This document shows, in pieces, positions 1 through 10,649 of a DNA stretch of 64,000 bases. The DNA comes from Weeksellaceae bacterium (GTDB taxonomy: Bacteria > Bacteroidota > Bacteroidia > Flavobacteriales > Weeksellaceae). Below the pieces are notes generated by a model, which was not told the DNA's origin, searched no databases, and was given only the letters and a program-made list of their open reading frames with translations. How positions within the stretch are numbered: the first letter of the stretch is position 1; each line of letters starts with the position of its first letter. The stretch lies in contig JAKLPS010000030.1 in assembly GCA_022013695.1 (NCBI GenBank), positions 20,565 to 84,564 of the forward strand, in the 5' to 3' direction. The position numbers were made by a program, and so were the translations under genes.

Positions 1-2
1 AA

Positions 3-347
3 GCCTTCAGTATGTTCTACAGTCCCAGTTTTGAAAAAAATGTGGATGAGCTTTCTAAAGCGAGTTTGGTCTATCTGATGGACAGAAAAATCAATTACGA
101 CGGTGATTTTGAAAAAGAAATTCTTGCCGCTTACAAATCAAAATATTGTAAAACGCCCTCCAAATATGCCGTGATTGGTTTTGATGTCATGAATGATATG
201 TTGACGAGAGAAAACAAAAAAGGAGAAATCTTTAAACAGATCAACAAATCACAAACCCAACTCGCAACAAAATTCGAATTCGTAAAAGCTAAACCAGATG
301 GTGCATACATCAACAACGGATATCGCGTCGTAAGATTGGTGCAGTAA
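3..347 (+). CDS. C-terminal part of a periplasmic-binding-type protein (partial)
   Basis: The reading frame is open from the left window edge to a TAA at 345, giving at least 114 residues; the ATG at 12 is probably internal. The visible part runs through a segment YAVIGFDVMNDML and ends NNGYRVVRLVQ, which resembles the last lobe of type 1 periplasmic binding proteins found in flavobacterial substrate-binding/LysM proteins. The substrate cannot be told. It lies 83 bp upstream of fabD on the same strand. The family call is an inference from overall look only; the N-terminal part, which would show a signal peptide or LysM repeats, is outside the window. Confidence 0.5.
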   Translation, partial: AFSMFYSPSFEKNVDELSKASLVYLMDRKINYDGDFEKEILAAYKSKYCKTPSKYAVIGFDVMNDMLTRENKKGEIFKQINKSQTQLATKFEFVKAKPDGAYINNGYRVVRLVQ

Positions 348-430
348 TCCCCTTGCCATTTAAAAAAATCACACCAATAAAATGATGCTCCTCTGAGTTT
401 CATGTGTCAAAAAAAATAATAGATACTTAG

Positions 431-1306
431 ATGAAAGCACTTGTATTTCCAGGTCAAGGTTCGCAATATGTAGGAATGGGTAAAGAATTGTATGATGCCC
501 GCAAAGATATCAAAGACTTGATGGATTCTGCCAATGAGATCCTGGGTTTCGACCTTATTTCTATTATGTTCAGCGGTACAGAGGAAGATCTCAAAAAAAC
601 AAGCGTTACCCAGCCTGCCATATTTTTACATTCTGTAGCTACTGTAAAGGTCGCTGATGGTCTGGGCGCACAGATGGTAGCGGGACATTCTTTGGGAGAG
701 TTTTCCGCTTTGGTGGCCAATGGTGTATTGTCTTTTGAGGATGGTTTGAAATTGGTCTACGAAAGAGCCCAGGCGATGCAGATGGCTTGTGATAATAATC
801 CCGGTTCTATGGCTGCGATTCTCGGTTTGGATGATGCAAAAGTGGAGCAGATTTGTGCTGAGATCGATGGAATTGTTGTTCCCGCAAATTATAATTGCCC
901 AGGTCAATTGGTCATTTCTGGCGAGACTAACGCCGTAGAAGAAGCCTGTGATGCTTTGAAAGCAGCGGGCGCCAAAAGAGCTTTGATCTTACCGGTGAAC
1001 GGTGCTTTTCATTCGCCGTTGATGATGCCTGCGCAAGAAAGATTGGCAAAAGCTATCGAAAATACCAAGTTTCGCAAAGCAACGATTCCTGTGTATCAGA
1101 ATATGACAACCACCCCGATTTCTGATCCCGATGAAATCAGAAAAAACCTGATTGCGCAATTGACGGGCCCTGTAAAATGGACACAAAGTGTGCAAAATAT
1201 GATAAAAGATGGTGCTACAAATTTCATCGAAGTCGGACCTGGCAAAACGCTCCAAGGCTTGATCCGGAAGATTAATCCAGAAGTCGCAGTATCTTCGGCA
1301 TTATAA
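431..1306 (+). CDS. fabD: Malonyl-CoA:ACP transacylase
   Basis: Moves the malonyl group from CoA to acyl carrier protein, the entry step of type II fatty acid synthesis in the cytoplasm. The 291-residue length is normal. The N-terminus has the FPGQGSQ motif (residues 6-12), the nucleophile elbow GHSLGE places the catalytic serine at residue 87, and GAFHSPLM near residue 193 supplies the partner histidine. The protein ends in a typical VGPGKTLQGL region. The GHMP kinase gene follows after 10 bp, so the two are likely co-transcribed. The ATG at 431 fits the family start. No other fatty acid genes are adjacent. Confidence 0.96.
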   Translation: MKALVFPGQGSQYVGMGKELYDARKDIKDLMDSANEILGFDLISIMFSGTEEDLKKTSVTQPAIFLHSVATVKVADGLGAQMVAGHSLGEFSALVANGVLSFEDGLKLVYERAQAMQMACDNNPGSMAAILGLDDAKVEQICAEIDGIVVPANYNCPGQLVISGETNAVEEACDALKAAGAKRALILPVNGAFHSPLMMPAQERLAKAIENTKFRKATIPVYQNMTTTPISDPDEIRKNLIAQLTGPVKWTQSVQNMIKDGATNFIEVGPGKTLQGLIRKINPEVAVSSAL

Positions 1307-1316
1307 AATTCAGGCT

Positions 1317-2219
1317 ATGAACAGAATATTTTCGCCCGGAAAGCTGATGCTGACCTCAGAATATGTTGCTGTTGATGGCGCGCTTGTCTTGGCTGTTCCC
1401 ACAAAACTTGGACAAGGATTTTTTTTTGAAGAAGAAAATGACGAGAAGTCACTCATTTTTTGGAATGCTTATCATCAAGACCAATTGTGGCTGGAAACTA
1501 TCATTGACTACAAAACCTGGACTATCTTAAAGACGAACGGTCAGAAAGCCTCTGAATTCATTCTAAAAGTTCTGAAAAACGTTCAAGATCTTTCGAAAAC
1601 CAGATTCAAAGCCGGAAATTCTTATCACATCAAAACCAATCTCGAGTTTCCAGCGGACTTCGGGTTGGGCAGCAGTGCTACTTTGATGAGCAATCTGGGA
1701 CAGTGGGCAGCAGTAGATCCATTTCTTCTAAATGAGAAAAGTCTCGGCGGAAGTGGTTACGACGTGGCTGTAGCCAAGGAAAAATCTGCCATTTTGTACA
1801 AGCGCTTTCCCGAAAGAATTTATAAAAGGGTTAATTATAAGCCGGCTTTCAAAGATGAATTAATTTTCGTTCACCTCAATCAAAAGCAGGACACCCGCGA
1901 GGGCATCAGGCATTACCAATCAAAACCGAAGTCGCAAGATTTGATTAAAGAATTTGATGTGTTGACCGAAGCCGTTTTTCGGTGTCAAACTTTGGAAGAA
2001 TTTTCCGAGTTAATGACGATCCACGAGCAAAAATTGTCCGATTTTCTCGAAATGCCGACTGCGAAAGAAAAATATTTTCAAAATTATCCGAATTTCGTCA
2101 AAAGTTTAGGAGCCTGGGGAGGAGATTTCGTTCTGACGGCTAAATCCGGCGATTACAAATCCTATTTTAACCGGCAGGGCTATCACCAAATCTTTACTTG
2201 GCAAGATTTAATTCTTTAA
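1317..2219 (+). CDS. GYDIA-type GHMP kinase
   Basis: A 300-residue small-molecule kinase of the GHMP (galactokinase, homoserine, mevalonate, phosphomevalonate) fold. It starts with FSPGKLMLTSEYVAVDGA, the usual substrate-entry strand, and carries the phosphate-binding loop GLGSSATL near residue 118. A GGSGYDVAVA stretch near residue 142 corresponds to the GYDIA signature of a Bacteroidota-specific group, with valine in place of isoleucine. Its substrate is not certain; a mevalonate-pathway role has been suggested for relatives, but nothing next to it proves this. It follows fabD by 10 bp. It is followed by a 114-bp gap with a TAnnTTTG-like box (2296-2303) serving pckA. Confidence 0.8.
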   Translation: MNRIFSPGKLMLTSEYVAVDGALVLAVPTKLGQGFFFEEENDEKSLIFWNAYHQDQLWLETIIDYKTWTILKTNGQKASEFILKVLKNVQDLSKTRFKAGNSYHIKTNLEFPADFGLGSSATLMSNLGQWAAVDPFLLNEKSLGGSGYDVAVAKEKSAILYKRFPERIYKRVNYKPAFKDELIFVHLNQKQDTREGIRHYQSKPKSQDLIKEFDVLTEAVFRCQTLEEFSELMTIHEQKLSDFLEMPTAKEKYFQNYPNFVKSLGAWGGDFVLTAKSGDYKSYFNRQGYHQIFTWQDLIL

Positions 2220-2333
2220 TTGTTAAATAATTATGATATTTTTCTTAACTGATGAATATCACGAAATTAATAAGGCGATAATTAGTTGATATTTATACAT
2301 TTGTATTAGAAATTAATCTTCAAAAAAAATAAA

Positions 2334-3950
2334 ATGGACACGCTAAAATCTTATCTAGAACGCCAAGGTATTTTTAATCCTAAAGAAATCTTCTACAATC
2401 CAACTTACGAAGAAATTTTTCAGAAAGAAATGAATTCTCAAAACTCCGGTTTTGCCAAAGGGGTTCTTACAAAGTCAGGAGCAGTGGCCGTGAAAACTGG
2501 AATTTTTACGGGAAGATCGCCTAAAGACAGATACATCGTCAAAGATGATATTACGAAAGATACAATCTGGTGGGATGGCGTCATCAACCACCCGACAACC
2601 GTAGAAGTTTTTGACGAGTTGAAGGATATTGCAACCAAAGATCTTTCCGATCAAAGCCTTTATGTGATCGATACCTATTGCGGATCTAATGAAGATACGA
2701 GGCTGAAAGTTAGATTCATAACAAAGGTGGCTTGGCAGGCGCATTTCGTGATGAATATGTTCATCCGTCCTTCTCATTATGATCTCCAAAATTATGGTGA
2801 ACCTGATTTCCTCGTCATTAATTCTTCAGAATCAGTAAATCCAAATTGGAAAGAGCACGGTCTCAATTCTGAAGTTTTTGTGATGTTTGATCTGACTAAG
2901 AAAATTCAGATTATTGGCGGAACTTGGTATGGCGGCGAGATGAAAAAAGGCATGTTCTCGATGATGAATTATTATCTTCCACTGCGGGGAATGGCTTCTA
3001 TGCACTGCTCGGCGAATGTGGGCGAAAAAGGCGACGTGGCGGTTTTCTTTGGACTTTCTGGGACGGGCAAAACAACCCTTTCTGCAGATCCCAAACGCTA
3101 TTTGATTGGTGATGACGAGCACGGCTGGGACAACAACGGCATCTTCAACTACGAAGGTGGATGCTATGCCAAAGTAATCGATTTAAGTGAAGAAAAAGAA
3201 CCAGATATCTATGGCGCCATCCGGAGAGATGCTCTTTTGGAGAATGTTGTGACAGATGAAGAAGGAAATGTAGATTATACCGACGGATCTATCACAGAGA
3301 ATACAAGAGTGTCCTATCCGATCTACTATATCAACAAGATTGTTTTGCCTTCCAAAGCAGGTCACGCGAATAAGATTATTTATCTTTCCGCAGACGCGTT
3401 CGGGGTTTTGCCTCCGGTTTCTATCTTGACAGAGTCTCAGGCACAGTATCATTTTCTTTGTGGCTACACCTCCAAACTCGCAGGAACAGAACTCGGCATT
3501 ACAGAGCCAACACCTTCCTTTTCGCCGGCTTTTGGAGAAGCATTTTTGACGCTTCATCCAACAATGTATTCCAAAACTTTGATTGGAAAAATGAAAGAAC
3601 ACAACGCCAAAGCATATCTTGTAAATACTGGCTGGAACGGTACGGGCAAAAGAATTTCTCTGAAAGATACCAGAGCGATCATCGATGCCATCATAGACGG
3701 CAGCATCGATAAAGCCGAGACAGATTGCGTTCCAATTATGAATCTTACTTTCCCAGTTTCTCTGCCGAATGTTTCCGAAAACATCTTGGATCCGCGCGAC
3801 ACTTACAAAGATGCCTCAGATTGGGAAACCAAAGCGAAAGATTTGGCTGCCAGATACATCCAATATTTTGAACATTTTGCAGACAACGACGAAGCGAGAG
3901 CTTTGATCCCATCGGGCCCAGTGCTCTCAGAAGTAGTTCATCAATCCTAA
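2334..3950 (+). CDS. pckA: Phosphoenolpyruvate carboxykinase (ATP)
   Basis: Converts oxaloacetate and ATP to phosphoenolpyruvate, the first committed step of gluconeogenesis, in the cytoplasm. The 538-residue length matches the ATP-dependent family. GRSPKDRY lies near residue 60, and the kinase loop [16 protein letters not shown] starts near residue 240, followed by the metal-binding GDDEHGW. Residues [11 protein letters not shown] further on belong to the nucleotide pocket. It is a single-gene unit: its own -7-like box TACATTTG lies at 2296-2303, and a hairpin at 3965-3996 closes it and the converging minus-strand genes. Confidence 0.97.
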   Translation: MDTLKSYLERQGIFNPKEIFYNPTYEEIFQKEMNSQNSGFAKGVLTKSGAVAVKTGIFTGRSPKDRYIVKDDITKDTIWWDGVINHPTTVEVFDELKDIATKDLSDQSLYVIDTYCGSNEDTRLKVRFITKVAWQAHFVMNMFIRPSHYDLQNYGEPDFLVINSSESVNPNWKEHGLNSEVFVMFDLTKKIQIIGGTWYGGEMKKGMFSMMNYYLPLRGMASMHCSANVGEKGDVAVFFGLSGTGKTTLSADPKRYLIGDDEHGWDNNGIFNYEGGCYAKVIDLSEEKEPDIYGAIRRDALLENVVTDEEGNVDYTDGSITENTRVSYPIYYINKIVLPSKAGHANKIIYLSADAFGVLPPVSILTESQAQYHFLCGYTSKLAGTELGITEPTPSFSPAFGEAFLTLHPTMYSKTLIGKMKEHNAKAYLVNTGWNGTGKRISLKDTRAIIDAIIDGSIDKAETDCVPIMNLTFPVSLPNVSENILDPRDTYKDASDWETKAKDLAARYIQYFEHFADNDEARALIPSGPVLSEVVHQS

Positions 3951-3964
3951 TAATCAAAAATAAA

Positions 3965-3996
3965 AATCCCGCTTTGTTGAAGAACTTGGCGGGATT
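3965..3996. terminator. Shared hairpin terminator between pckA and the DUF3817/nadD genes
   Basis: A perfect 8-bp stem (AATCCCGC at 3965-3972, GCGGGATT at 3989-3996) with a 16-nt loop. Read on the minus strand it is followed by TTTTATTTTTG, so it is a stronger terminator for the minus-strand genes than for pckA, where no clear T-run follows. Confidence 0.65.
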
Positions 3997-4064
3997 ATAG
4001 AAAAAAGGTTTATATTGTTGATTTTCACGACTTTAAGTCGAAGAAAGTTAGAGGTTTTTTCTCA

Positions 4065-4406
4065 TCATTGATCCCGATTTTTCTGAGTCAGTTTTTTTTC
4101 AATCCAAATGGTTGCAAATGGGAAAAATGCCGCCATCAAGGCAAAAACAAATTCCTCATCATCCCAAACAAAGATTTTCTTGCTAGGCAGCAGTAGCAAC
4201 AGGTACAAACTGAAAAATAAGCCGTGGATATTGCCTATGAGGATGATATAAATCGTGGGTAGCAACTCGCCGTGGTTGGTACGGATCCAAATCATTGCCG
4301 TAAAAAGTAGGAACCAGGAAATGGCTTCTGCAAAGCAAATCTTCCTAAACCATTTGATGACTTTTTCTTCCGGATATTTTGAAAAATATTTTTCTATGAT
4401 GTTCAT
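4065..4406 (-). CDS. DUF3817 small membrane protein
   Basis: A 113-residue integral membrane protein. Three hydrophobic stretches are visible: AEAISWFLLFTAMIWI, TIYIILIGNIHGLFFSLYLLLLL and EEFVFALMAAFFPFATIWI. The spacing, with a charged FRKICFAEA lead-in and a short loop holding DDEE, agrees with the DUF3817 family of small inner-membrane proteins of unknown role. It lies 85 bp downstream of nadD on the same strand and ends just before the shared terminator. No enzymatic motif is visible, and no function should be assigned. Confidence 0.75.
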   Translation of the reverse strand: MNIIEKYFSKYPEEKVIKWFRKICFAEAISWFLLFTAMIWIRTNHGELLPTIYIILIGNIHGLFFSLYLLLLLPSKKIFVWDDEEFVFALMAAFFPFATIWIEKKLTQKNRDQ

Positions 4407-4491
4407 GTCAATGTAAAGATAAGATAGAATAAGGAAAACTGAATGATCACTGAAGCGTCAAATCCGGTAATAGGGGAGAAAGTCACTCCAG

Positions 4492-5082
4492 TTATTTGTA
4501 AAAAGAAGAACCATCAAGATATTCAAAGACTTCCGGAGGCAGCATTGGCCTTACATTTTTTCCAGATTTTATCATATTCCGGATCTCTGTGGCAGACAAT
4601 TCTATAATTGGTGCATCGATGAGATGGATATTTTCGTGTTGCAGATAATCGTTTTTTGTTTCGTCATCCAAAATCCTCGGATAGACGATTATTTGATATT
4701 TGTCCAACAACAATTCGTGGTTTTTCCATTTGTGAAGATTTCCCAGATTGTCTTCTCCCATAATTAAGGCAAAGGAATAATCCGGATATTTTTCTGTCAA
4801 ATACGTCAATGTATCGATCGTGTAGCTGGGAACCGGCAACGAGAATTCGACATTCGAGGCACGCATTTTCGGATAATTTTTGATGGCCAATTGCACCATA
4901 TCCAGACGATTATGGTCCCGAAGCAAAGTTTTTTTGTTCTTCAGTGGATTTTGTGGACTGACGACAAACCACAGCTCGTGCATATCAGAATTTTCGAGAA
5001 TATAATTTCCCAAAATCAAATGCCCAATGTGAATGGGATTGAAAGTACCAAAAAAAAGGCCGATCTTCTTGCGGTTTTCCAA
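4492..5082 (-). CDS. nadD: Nicotinate-nucleotide adenylyltransferase
   Basis: Joins nicotinate mononucleotide and ATP to give deamido-NAD, a late step of NAD synthesis. At 196 residues it is the expected size. The nucleotidyltransferase signature GTFNPIHIGH occupies residues 12-21 (HIGH motif at 18-21), and a second ATP-binding motif appears as LSATEIR near residue 161. A TAAATTTG box on the minus strand (5106-5113) may be its own -7 element. ctlX-like lies upstream, 62 bp away on the same strand, and the DUF3817 gene lies downstream. Confidence 0.93.
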   Translation of the reverse strand: MENRKKIGLFFGTFNPIHIGHLILGNYILENSDMHELWFVVSPQNPLKNKKTLLRDHNRLDMVQLAIKNYPKMRASNVEFSLPVPSYTIDTLTYLTEKYPDYSFALIMGEDNLGNLHKWKNHELLLDKYQIIVYPRILDDETKNDYLQHENIHLIDAPIIELSATEIRNMIKSGKNVRPMLPPEVFEYLDGSSFYK

Positions 5083-5144
5083 AATTTTAAGCGTTTTTTG
5101 AACCTCAAATTTAGAGAATTAAAATGTCTTGATAAAGAATTCTT

Positions 5145-6065
5145 TCACCATTTCTTCGGCAAGAAAACCTCGGCCAGCATACATCTCGCGCTGCCGCCGC
5201 CGTTGGTTTCTATGGTTTCCAAATCTGAATAGAGGATTTCGCAATAATTTTCGATGGCCGAGATTTGGTTTTGATTTAAAGATTGATAAGCCCTTTGACT
5301 CATTACCAAAAATTTTTCGCCCGACCTATTTTGGACTTCGAGCATATTTCCTGCAAAATGCTGCATCTGCTCTTCCGAAATTTCTATTAATTCTTTCCCA
5401 CATTTCTGGATGGTTTTCGCAACCTTCTGTCTTTCGTTTTCATCATCGATACAATCCAAACAGATCACGACAAAATGCTCTGCAACGCTCATCATCACAT
5501 TGGTATGGTAGATGGGCAATCGTTCCGCCCCCGCATTTTGATACGAATGAAAGATGACGGGTTGGAAACCGAACTCGTTGCAGAATTTTCTGAAAAGACC
5601 TTCATCCAACCGCAAAGAAACCGATCCGTACGCGATTTTGTTTTCGTGGTCGAAAATCATACTGCCTGTACCCTCTAAATATTTATTGTCTTTTTCCGCA
5701 CTTGAATAATCCACCACTCTGCTGACCTCAAATTGTTCCTTAATCTTGTCGATAATATCAAGCCGCCTTTCCAAGCGTCTGTTTTCGGCGAACATTGGAT
5801 AGAGAACGACCGTTCCGTCGTGGTGAAAACTGACCCAGTTGTTTGGAAAAATAGAATCCGGCGTTTTGGGATCAAAAGTGTCTTTGATAATAATGACCTG
5901 AATGCCTTTTGCCCGAAGTTTCTCTGCAAAACCAAGGAATTCTGCGAGTGCTTTTACCTGTACATTCCCTGTTTGCTGAGTTTGGAAATAATTATTAACG
6001 GCCGTCTGATCATTAAAACCGAAGGCAACAGGCTCGATCATTAGAACCGTATCTGTAGTTTGCAT
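5145..6065 (-). CDS. ctlX: Citrulline/arginine-type amidinotransferase-fold hydrolase (CtlX-like)
   Basis: A 306-residue member of the guanidino-group modifying superfamily (arginine deiminase fold). The N-terminus MQTTDTVLMIEPVAFGFN and the segment FPNNWVSFHHDGTVVLYPM are typical of the CtlX group, proposed to hydrolyse citrulline to ornithine. The end reads NGGGSARCMLAEVF, placing the expected catalytic cysteine at residue 295, and YHTNVMM holds the usual histidine. It sits 31 bp downstream of a second enzyme of the same superfamily, suggesting consecutive steps of arginine breakdown. Substrate is inferred from family resemblance, not visible in the sequence. Confidence 0.8.
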   Translation of the reverse strand: MQTTDTVLMIEPVAFGFNDQTAVNNYFQTQQTGNVQVKALAEFLGFAEKLRAKGIQVIIIKDTFDPKTPDSIFPNNWVSFHHDGTVVLYPMFAENRRLERRLDIIDKIKEQFEVSRVVDYSSAEKDNKYLEGTGSMIFDHENKIAYGSVSLRLDEGLFRKFCNEFGFQPVIFHSYQNAGAERLPIYHTNVMMSVAEHFVVICLDCIDDENERQKVAKTIQKCGKELIEISEEQMQHFAGNMLEVQNRSGEKFLVMSQRAYQSLNQNQISAIENYCEILYSDLETIETNGGGSARCMLAEVFLPKKW

Positions 6066-6096
6066 TTTTAAAAATAATTAAATAGTAGAAGTAAAA

Positions 6097-7017
6097 TTAT
6101 TCTCTAACCAGTGGAAGCGTAGAACATCGCAATAGTCCGCCCATTTTTGAAATCTCCCGATAAGGAATTTCTTCCACCGTGATGCCCCATTCGTGACGAA
6201 AATGGTCATTCATCCGCGTGAAAGTTTTATCTGAAACTACGACGTCTGGCGCGATGGAAAACACATTTGGAACCATCTGAAACATCTCTTCCTCAGTAAT
6301 GTCAAAGCAATTCTCTGCCCCAAAAATGTCTATCACCAACTGGTAATCGTCCTCATCTACAAATCCGCCTTTGTAAATCACACATTTTTCTTTTCCGATG
6401 GGATTAAAAGTGCAGTCCAAATGCAAAATTCCCTCATAAGGATTGGTGTCACTTTTCTTAAGATCGAGATCGATGATTCTTTTCTTTGGGAAATATTCTT
6501 TCAGAATTTCGATCGCATATTCGTTGGTTCTCGCGGTCTTCAGATTTCGGTAATCTGGGCTGTAGCTGGTTCCGATGAACAGGAACTCGTCCCAAACGAT
6601 GACGTCGCCGCCCTCGATGTGCGCTTTTTCGGGAAGATTGATGACGTTTCTCCAAGACACTTTATCAATGATGTGCCGGTAGGCTTCCTGCTCATCGGCG
6701 CGGTCGGGAATGATGTTGGAAATAATCATTTTGTCCTCGATGACGAAAGCTACGTCGCGGGCAAAAACTTGGTTGTAATCTTTAATAATTTTCGGCCGGA
6801 ACACCTCCACGTTATATTTCTTCAGGACCTTTTCGAATTCCGACATTTCGAGAATGATATCTTCTTCTCTTGGATAGGTTTTCGTGGCAATACTGTGATA
6901 GGATTTGGCATCATAGCTTTCGTCAAGCGTAGGAATCGGGCCATTGGATTTTGGTTGCCCCAGCACGACGGACTTTAGTTTTCCGGTTTCGTTTTTAATA
7001 TTAAGATCAATTGGCAT
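6097..7017 (-). CDS. Arginine deiminase / dimethylargininase-family protein
   Basis: A 306-residue protein of the arginine deiminase superfamily. The preferred start is the ATG at 7017 (MPIDLNIKNETG); a longer frame from 7056 adds 13 residues with a cysteine pair unlike the family. Visible elements are FARDVAFVIEDKMIISNI, EGGDVIVWDEFLFIG and HLDCTF, all active-site neighbourhoods of the fold, and a C-terminal LLRCSTLPLVRE with the likely nucleophile Cys298. It could release ammonia or methylamine from (methyl)arginine. Its gene precedes ctlX-like by 31 bp, so both are probably one transcript. A TATATTTG box lies just upstream on the minus strand (7034-7041). Confidence 0.78.
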   Translation of the reverse strand: MPIDLNIKNETGKLKSVVLGQPKSNGPIPTLDESYDAKSYHSIATKTYPREEDIILEMSEFEKVLKKYNVEVFRPKIIKDYNQVFARDVAFVIEDKMIISNIIPDRADEQEAYRHIIDKVSWRNVINLPEKAHIEGGDVIVWDEFLFIGTSYSPDYRNLKTARTNEYAIEILKEYFPKKRIIDLDLKKSDTNPYEGILHLDCTFNPIGKEKCVIYKGGFVDEDDYQLVIDIFGAENCFDITEEEMFQMVPNVFSIAPDVVVSDKTFTRMNDHFRHEWGITVEEIPYREISKMGGLLRCSTLPLVRE

Positions 7018-7137
7018 AGGATTGTACGTGCAGCAAATATAATTAAAGCGTTGCAAAAACAGAAGATTCAGTCCTATTATCTGTTTATAATATTAAATGA
7101 AGCGATTTAGATTTCCGATTTTGACGGCTCGGCAAAA

Positions 7138-7171
7138 AATAATCCCCATAAAAAACGTTTTGGGGATTATT
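7138..7171 (-). terminator. Terminator of gltA
   Basis: A 10-bp perfect stem (7138-7147 with 7162-7171, core AATAATCCCC / GGGGATTATT) and a 14-nt loop, followed on the minus strand by six T residues. It lies 20 bp beyond the gltA stop. Confidence 0.85.
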
Positions 7172-7190
7172 AATCTGGTTGTAAAGTGCA

Positions 7191-8477
7191 TTATCTGCTT
7201 TTCATATCCACGTAATCTCTTTGCGTGGCACCTTGGTAGATCTGTCTTGGACGTCCGATAGGGTCACCTTTGAGTCTCATTTCCCGCCATTGGGCAATCC
7301 ATCCCGGCAATCTTCCTAAGGCAAACATCACGGTGAACATTTCAGTTGGGATTCCTAAAGCTCTGTAGATAATCCCCGAGTAGAAATCCACATTTGGGTA
7401 TAATTTTCTTTCGATGAAATAGTCGTCTTCCAGCGCTACTTTTTCCAATTGCATCGCGATGTCTAAGGCTTTATCGTGAACTCCTAAGGAATCAAGAATG
7501 TCGTCGGCCGCTTTTTTGATGATTTTCGCTCTTGGATCAAAGTTTTTGTAAACGCGGTGTCCAAAGCCCATCAGACGGAAACCATCGTTTTTGTCTTTGG
7601 CTTTTTCCACCCATTTGCTCACGTCGCCCCCATCTTTTTCAATCAGTTCCAGCATTTCGATTACCGCTTGATTGGCACCGCCGTGCAACGGACCCCAAAG
7701 TGCAGAAACACCCGAAGCAATCGATGCGAAAAGTCCCGTATGTGCCGAGCCTACCATTCGTACCGTAGAAGTCGAGCAATTTTGCTCGTGATCGGCGTGT
7801 AGGATCAGCAATTTGTCCAAAGCCGCTACCACGACCGGATCCATCTGGAATTCCTGATTAGGAAGTTTAAATGTCATTTTGTAGAAATTTTCTACATAAT
7901 TCAGGCTGTTGTCTCCGTGGTTGATGGGCAGGCCTTGCGTTTTTCTGTACGTCCACGCACAAAGGTGGGCAAATTTTGCAATCATTAATTCCGAGGCATG
8001 ATCCAGATCTTCTTTGGATTTAACATTCACGGCAGTGGGATTAAAAGCCGTAAGCGCAGAGGTCATAGAGGAGAGAACGCCCATCGGATGGGCAGAGCGT
8101 GGGAAAACATCAATCAGTTTCTTCAACTCATCGGCAACAAAATTATATTTTTTGATATTATTTTCAAAGCCAGTGAACTGTTCTGCTTTTGGCAATTCTC
8201 CGTGAAGCAAAAGATACATCACCTCCGTAAAATTAGAATTCTCTGCAATCTGTTCTATAGGATAACCTCTGTACAAGAGCTCTCCCTTGTCACCGTCTAG
8301 GTAAGTAATTTCGCTGATGGTGGCGCCTGTATTTTTGTAACCAAGATCCAAGGTAATCAATCCCGTCTGGTCTCTCAGTTTGGAAATATCAATGCCTCTG
8401 TCGCCGATCGTGCTATCTACGATCGGATACTCGAAACTTTTGCCATCGTAATTTAATATAACTTTATTATCTGACAT
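7191..8477 (-). CDS. gltA: Citrate synthase
   Basis: Condenses acetyl-CoA and oxaloacetate to citrate, the entry of the TCA cycle. The 428-residue length is that of the larger, Gram-negative hexameric type. Active-site regions are visible as HADHEQNCSTSTVRMVGS (first histidine), WGPLHGGANQAVIEML (second) and LMGFGHRVYKNFDPRA (third, near residue 310). The PGWIAQWREM segment close to the end is standard. It stands alone between its own terminator and a 226-bp spacer from eno. No allosteric NADH site can be judged by eye. Confidence 0.97.
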   Translation of the reverse strand: MSDNKVILNYDGKSFEYPIVDSTIGDRGIDISKLRDQTGLITLDLGYKNTGATISEITYLDGDKGELLYRGYPIEQIAENSNFTEVMYLLLHGELPKAEQFTGFENNIKKYNFVADELKKLIDVFPRSAHPMGVLSSMTSALTAFNPTAVNVKSKEDLDHASELMIAKFAHLCAWTYRKTQGLPINHGDNSLNYVENFYKMTFKLPNQEFQMDPVVVAALDKLLILHADHEQNCSTSTVRMVGSAHTGLFASIASGVSALWGPLHGGANQAVIEMLELIEKDGGDVSKWVEKAKDKNDGFRLMGFGHRVYKNFDPRAKIIKKAADDILDSLGVHDKALDIAMQLEKVALEDDYFIERKLYPNVDFYSGIIYRALGIPTEMFTVMFALGRLPGWIAQWREMRLKGDPIGRPRQIYQGATQRDYVDMKSR

Positions 8478-8651
8478 TTTAAAAACGTATTTTATTGTGT
8501 TAAATATAACACTTTATGTTGAAATAGTCAACTGAGAAAAGTCATATAAGGCAATTGATTTTATGGATGCTTGTAATTGAGCAACCTAAAGGACATCAAC
8601 TCCTCAAACTTATAAGTATAATTAATTGATTATCAATTGTATTAACTTAAA

Positions 8652-8679
8652 AAAGCATTTGAAATATTCCAAATGCTTT
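8652..8679 (-). terminator. Terminator of eno
   Basis: A 10-bp stem (AAAGCATTTG at 8652-8661, CAAATGCTTT at 8670-8679) with an 8-nt loop, followed on the minus strand by a run of six T. It lies 25 bp after the eno stop codon. The rest of the 8478-8703 spacer shows nothing recognisable. Confidence 0.85.
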
Positions 8680-8703
8680 CCATAGTGATTTTTGGTAAAA
8701 ATC

Positions 8704-10011
<1,308 letters not shown>

Positions 10012-10114
10012 TTAAGATTTTTATTTTTGACTTTTGTTTAAAGCATGACAAATTTAAGCATTTTTAGTGTTATGAACTGAATGACTTTTTACATTTTAAT
10101 GCTATTTTCACGGA

Positions 10115-10528
10115 CTATTTCAGTATTCTGTACTTCACTTTTACGATGCCGTCATTCAGATTTGCTATTTTTTTGAAGGCTCCTTGGCTGAGGTCGAATG
10201 CCCGGGAAGGCTTTAGCGGACCACGATCGTTTACTTTGATGACCACCGACTTATTGTTCGCAATATTGATGATTTCTACCCTAGTTCCAAATGGAAGTGT
10301 TTTGTGGGATGCGGTGAGTTTAGAATGCCGATAGGTTTCCCCGCTCGAGGTTTTCCGGCCGTCAAATTTATTGGCATAATAGGAGACGGTTGTGGTTTTA
10401 TATCCTGAAAAGTTTCTTGAATCGTGGCTCGCGCCGCAAGAAATAATAAGTCCTAAAAAGATCAAGCAACACGTTTTAAACAAAGTTTTAAAGAAAGTCT
10501 TTTTATTTTCAAGCAAGGTTTTGTTCAT
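10115..10528 (-). CDS. RlpA-like septal ring lipoprotein
   Basis: A 137-residue predicted lipoprotein with a double-psi beta-barrel. The N-terminus is basic, then hydrophobic, and ends in LIISCGAS, a lipobox with the lipidated cysteine near residue 31. The barrel starts at VSYYANKFDGRKTSSGE and contains LPFGTRVEI and the conserved VNDRGPLKPSRAFDLS, where the aspartate corresponds to the catalytic residue of RlpA lytic transglycosylases that act on denuded peptidoglycan. No SPOR domain follows, so this is the short form. It is a single gene, 118 bp from eno. Confidence 0.85.
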   Translation of the reverse strand: MNKTLLENKKTFFKTLFKTCCLIFLGLIISCGASHDSRNFSGYKTTTVSYYANKFDGRKTSSGETYRHSKLTASHKTLPFGTRVEIINIANNKSVVIKVNDRGPLKPSRAFDLSQGAFKKIANLNDGIVKVKYRILK

Positions 10529-10649
10529 TGGAATTGGGATTAATATTGCAATCAGAGTTCAAGTGCGTGGTTCTATTTTGTTTATCTTGCAAAAACTTCT
10601 ATCTTCGAGACAAAATTAAAGTAGAACATCAAACATCATTATTTTTAAA

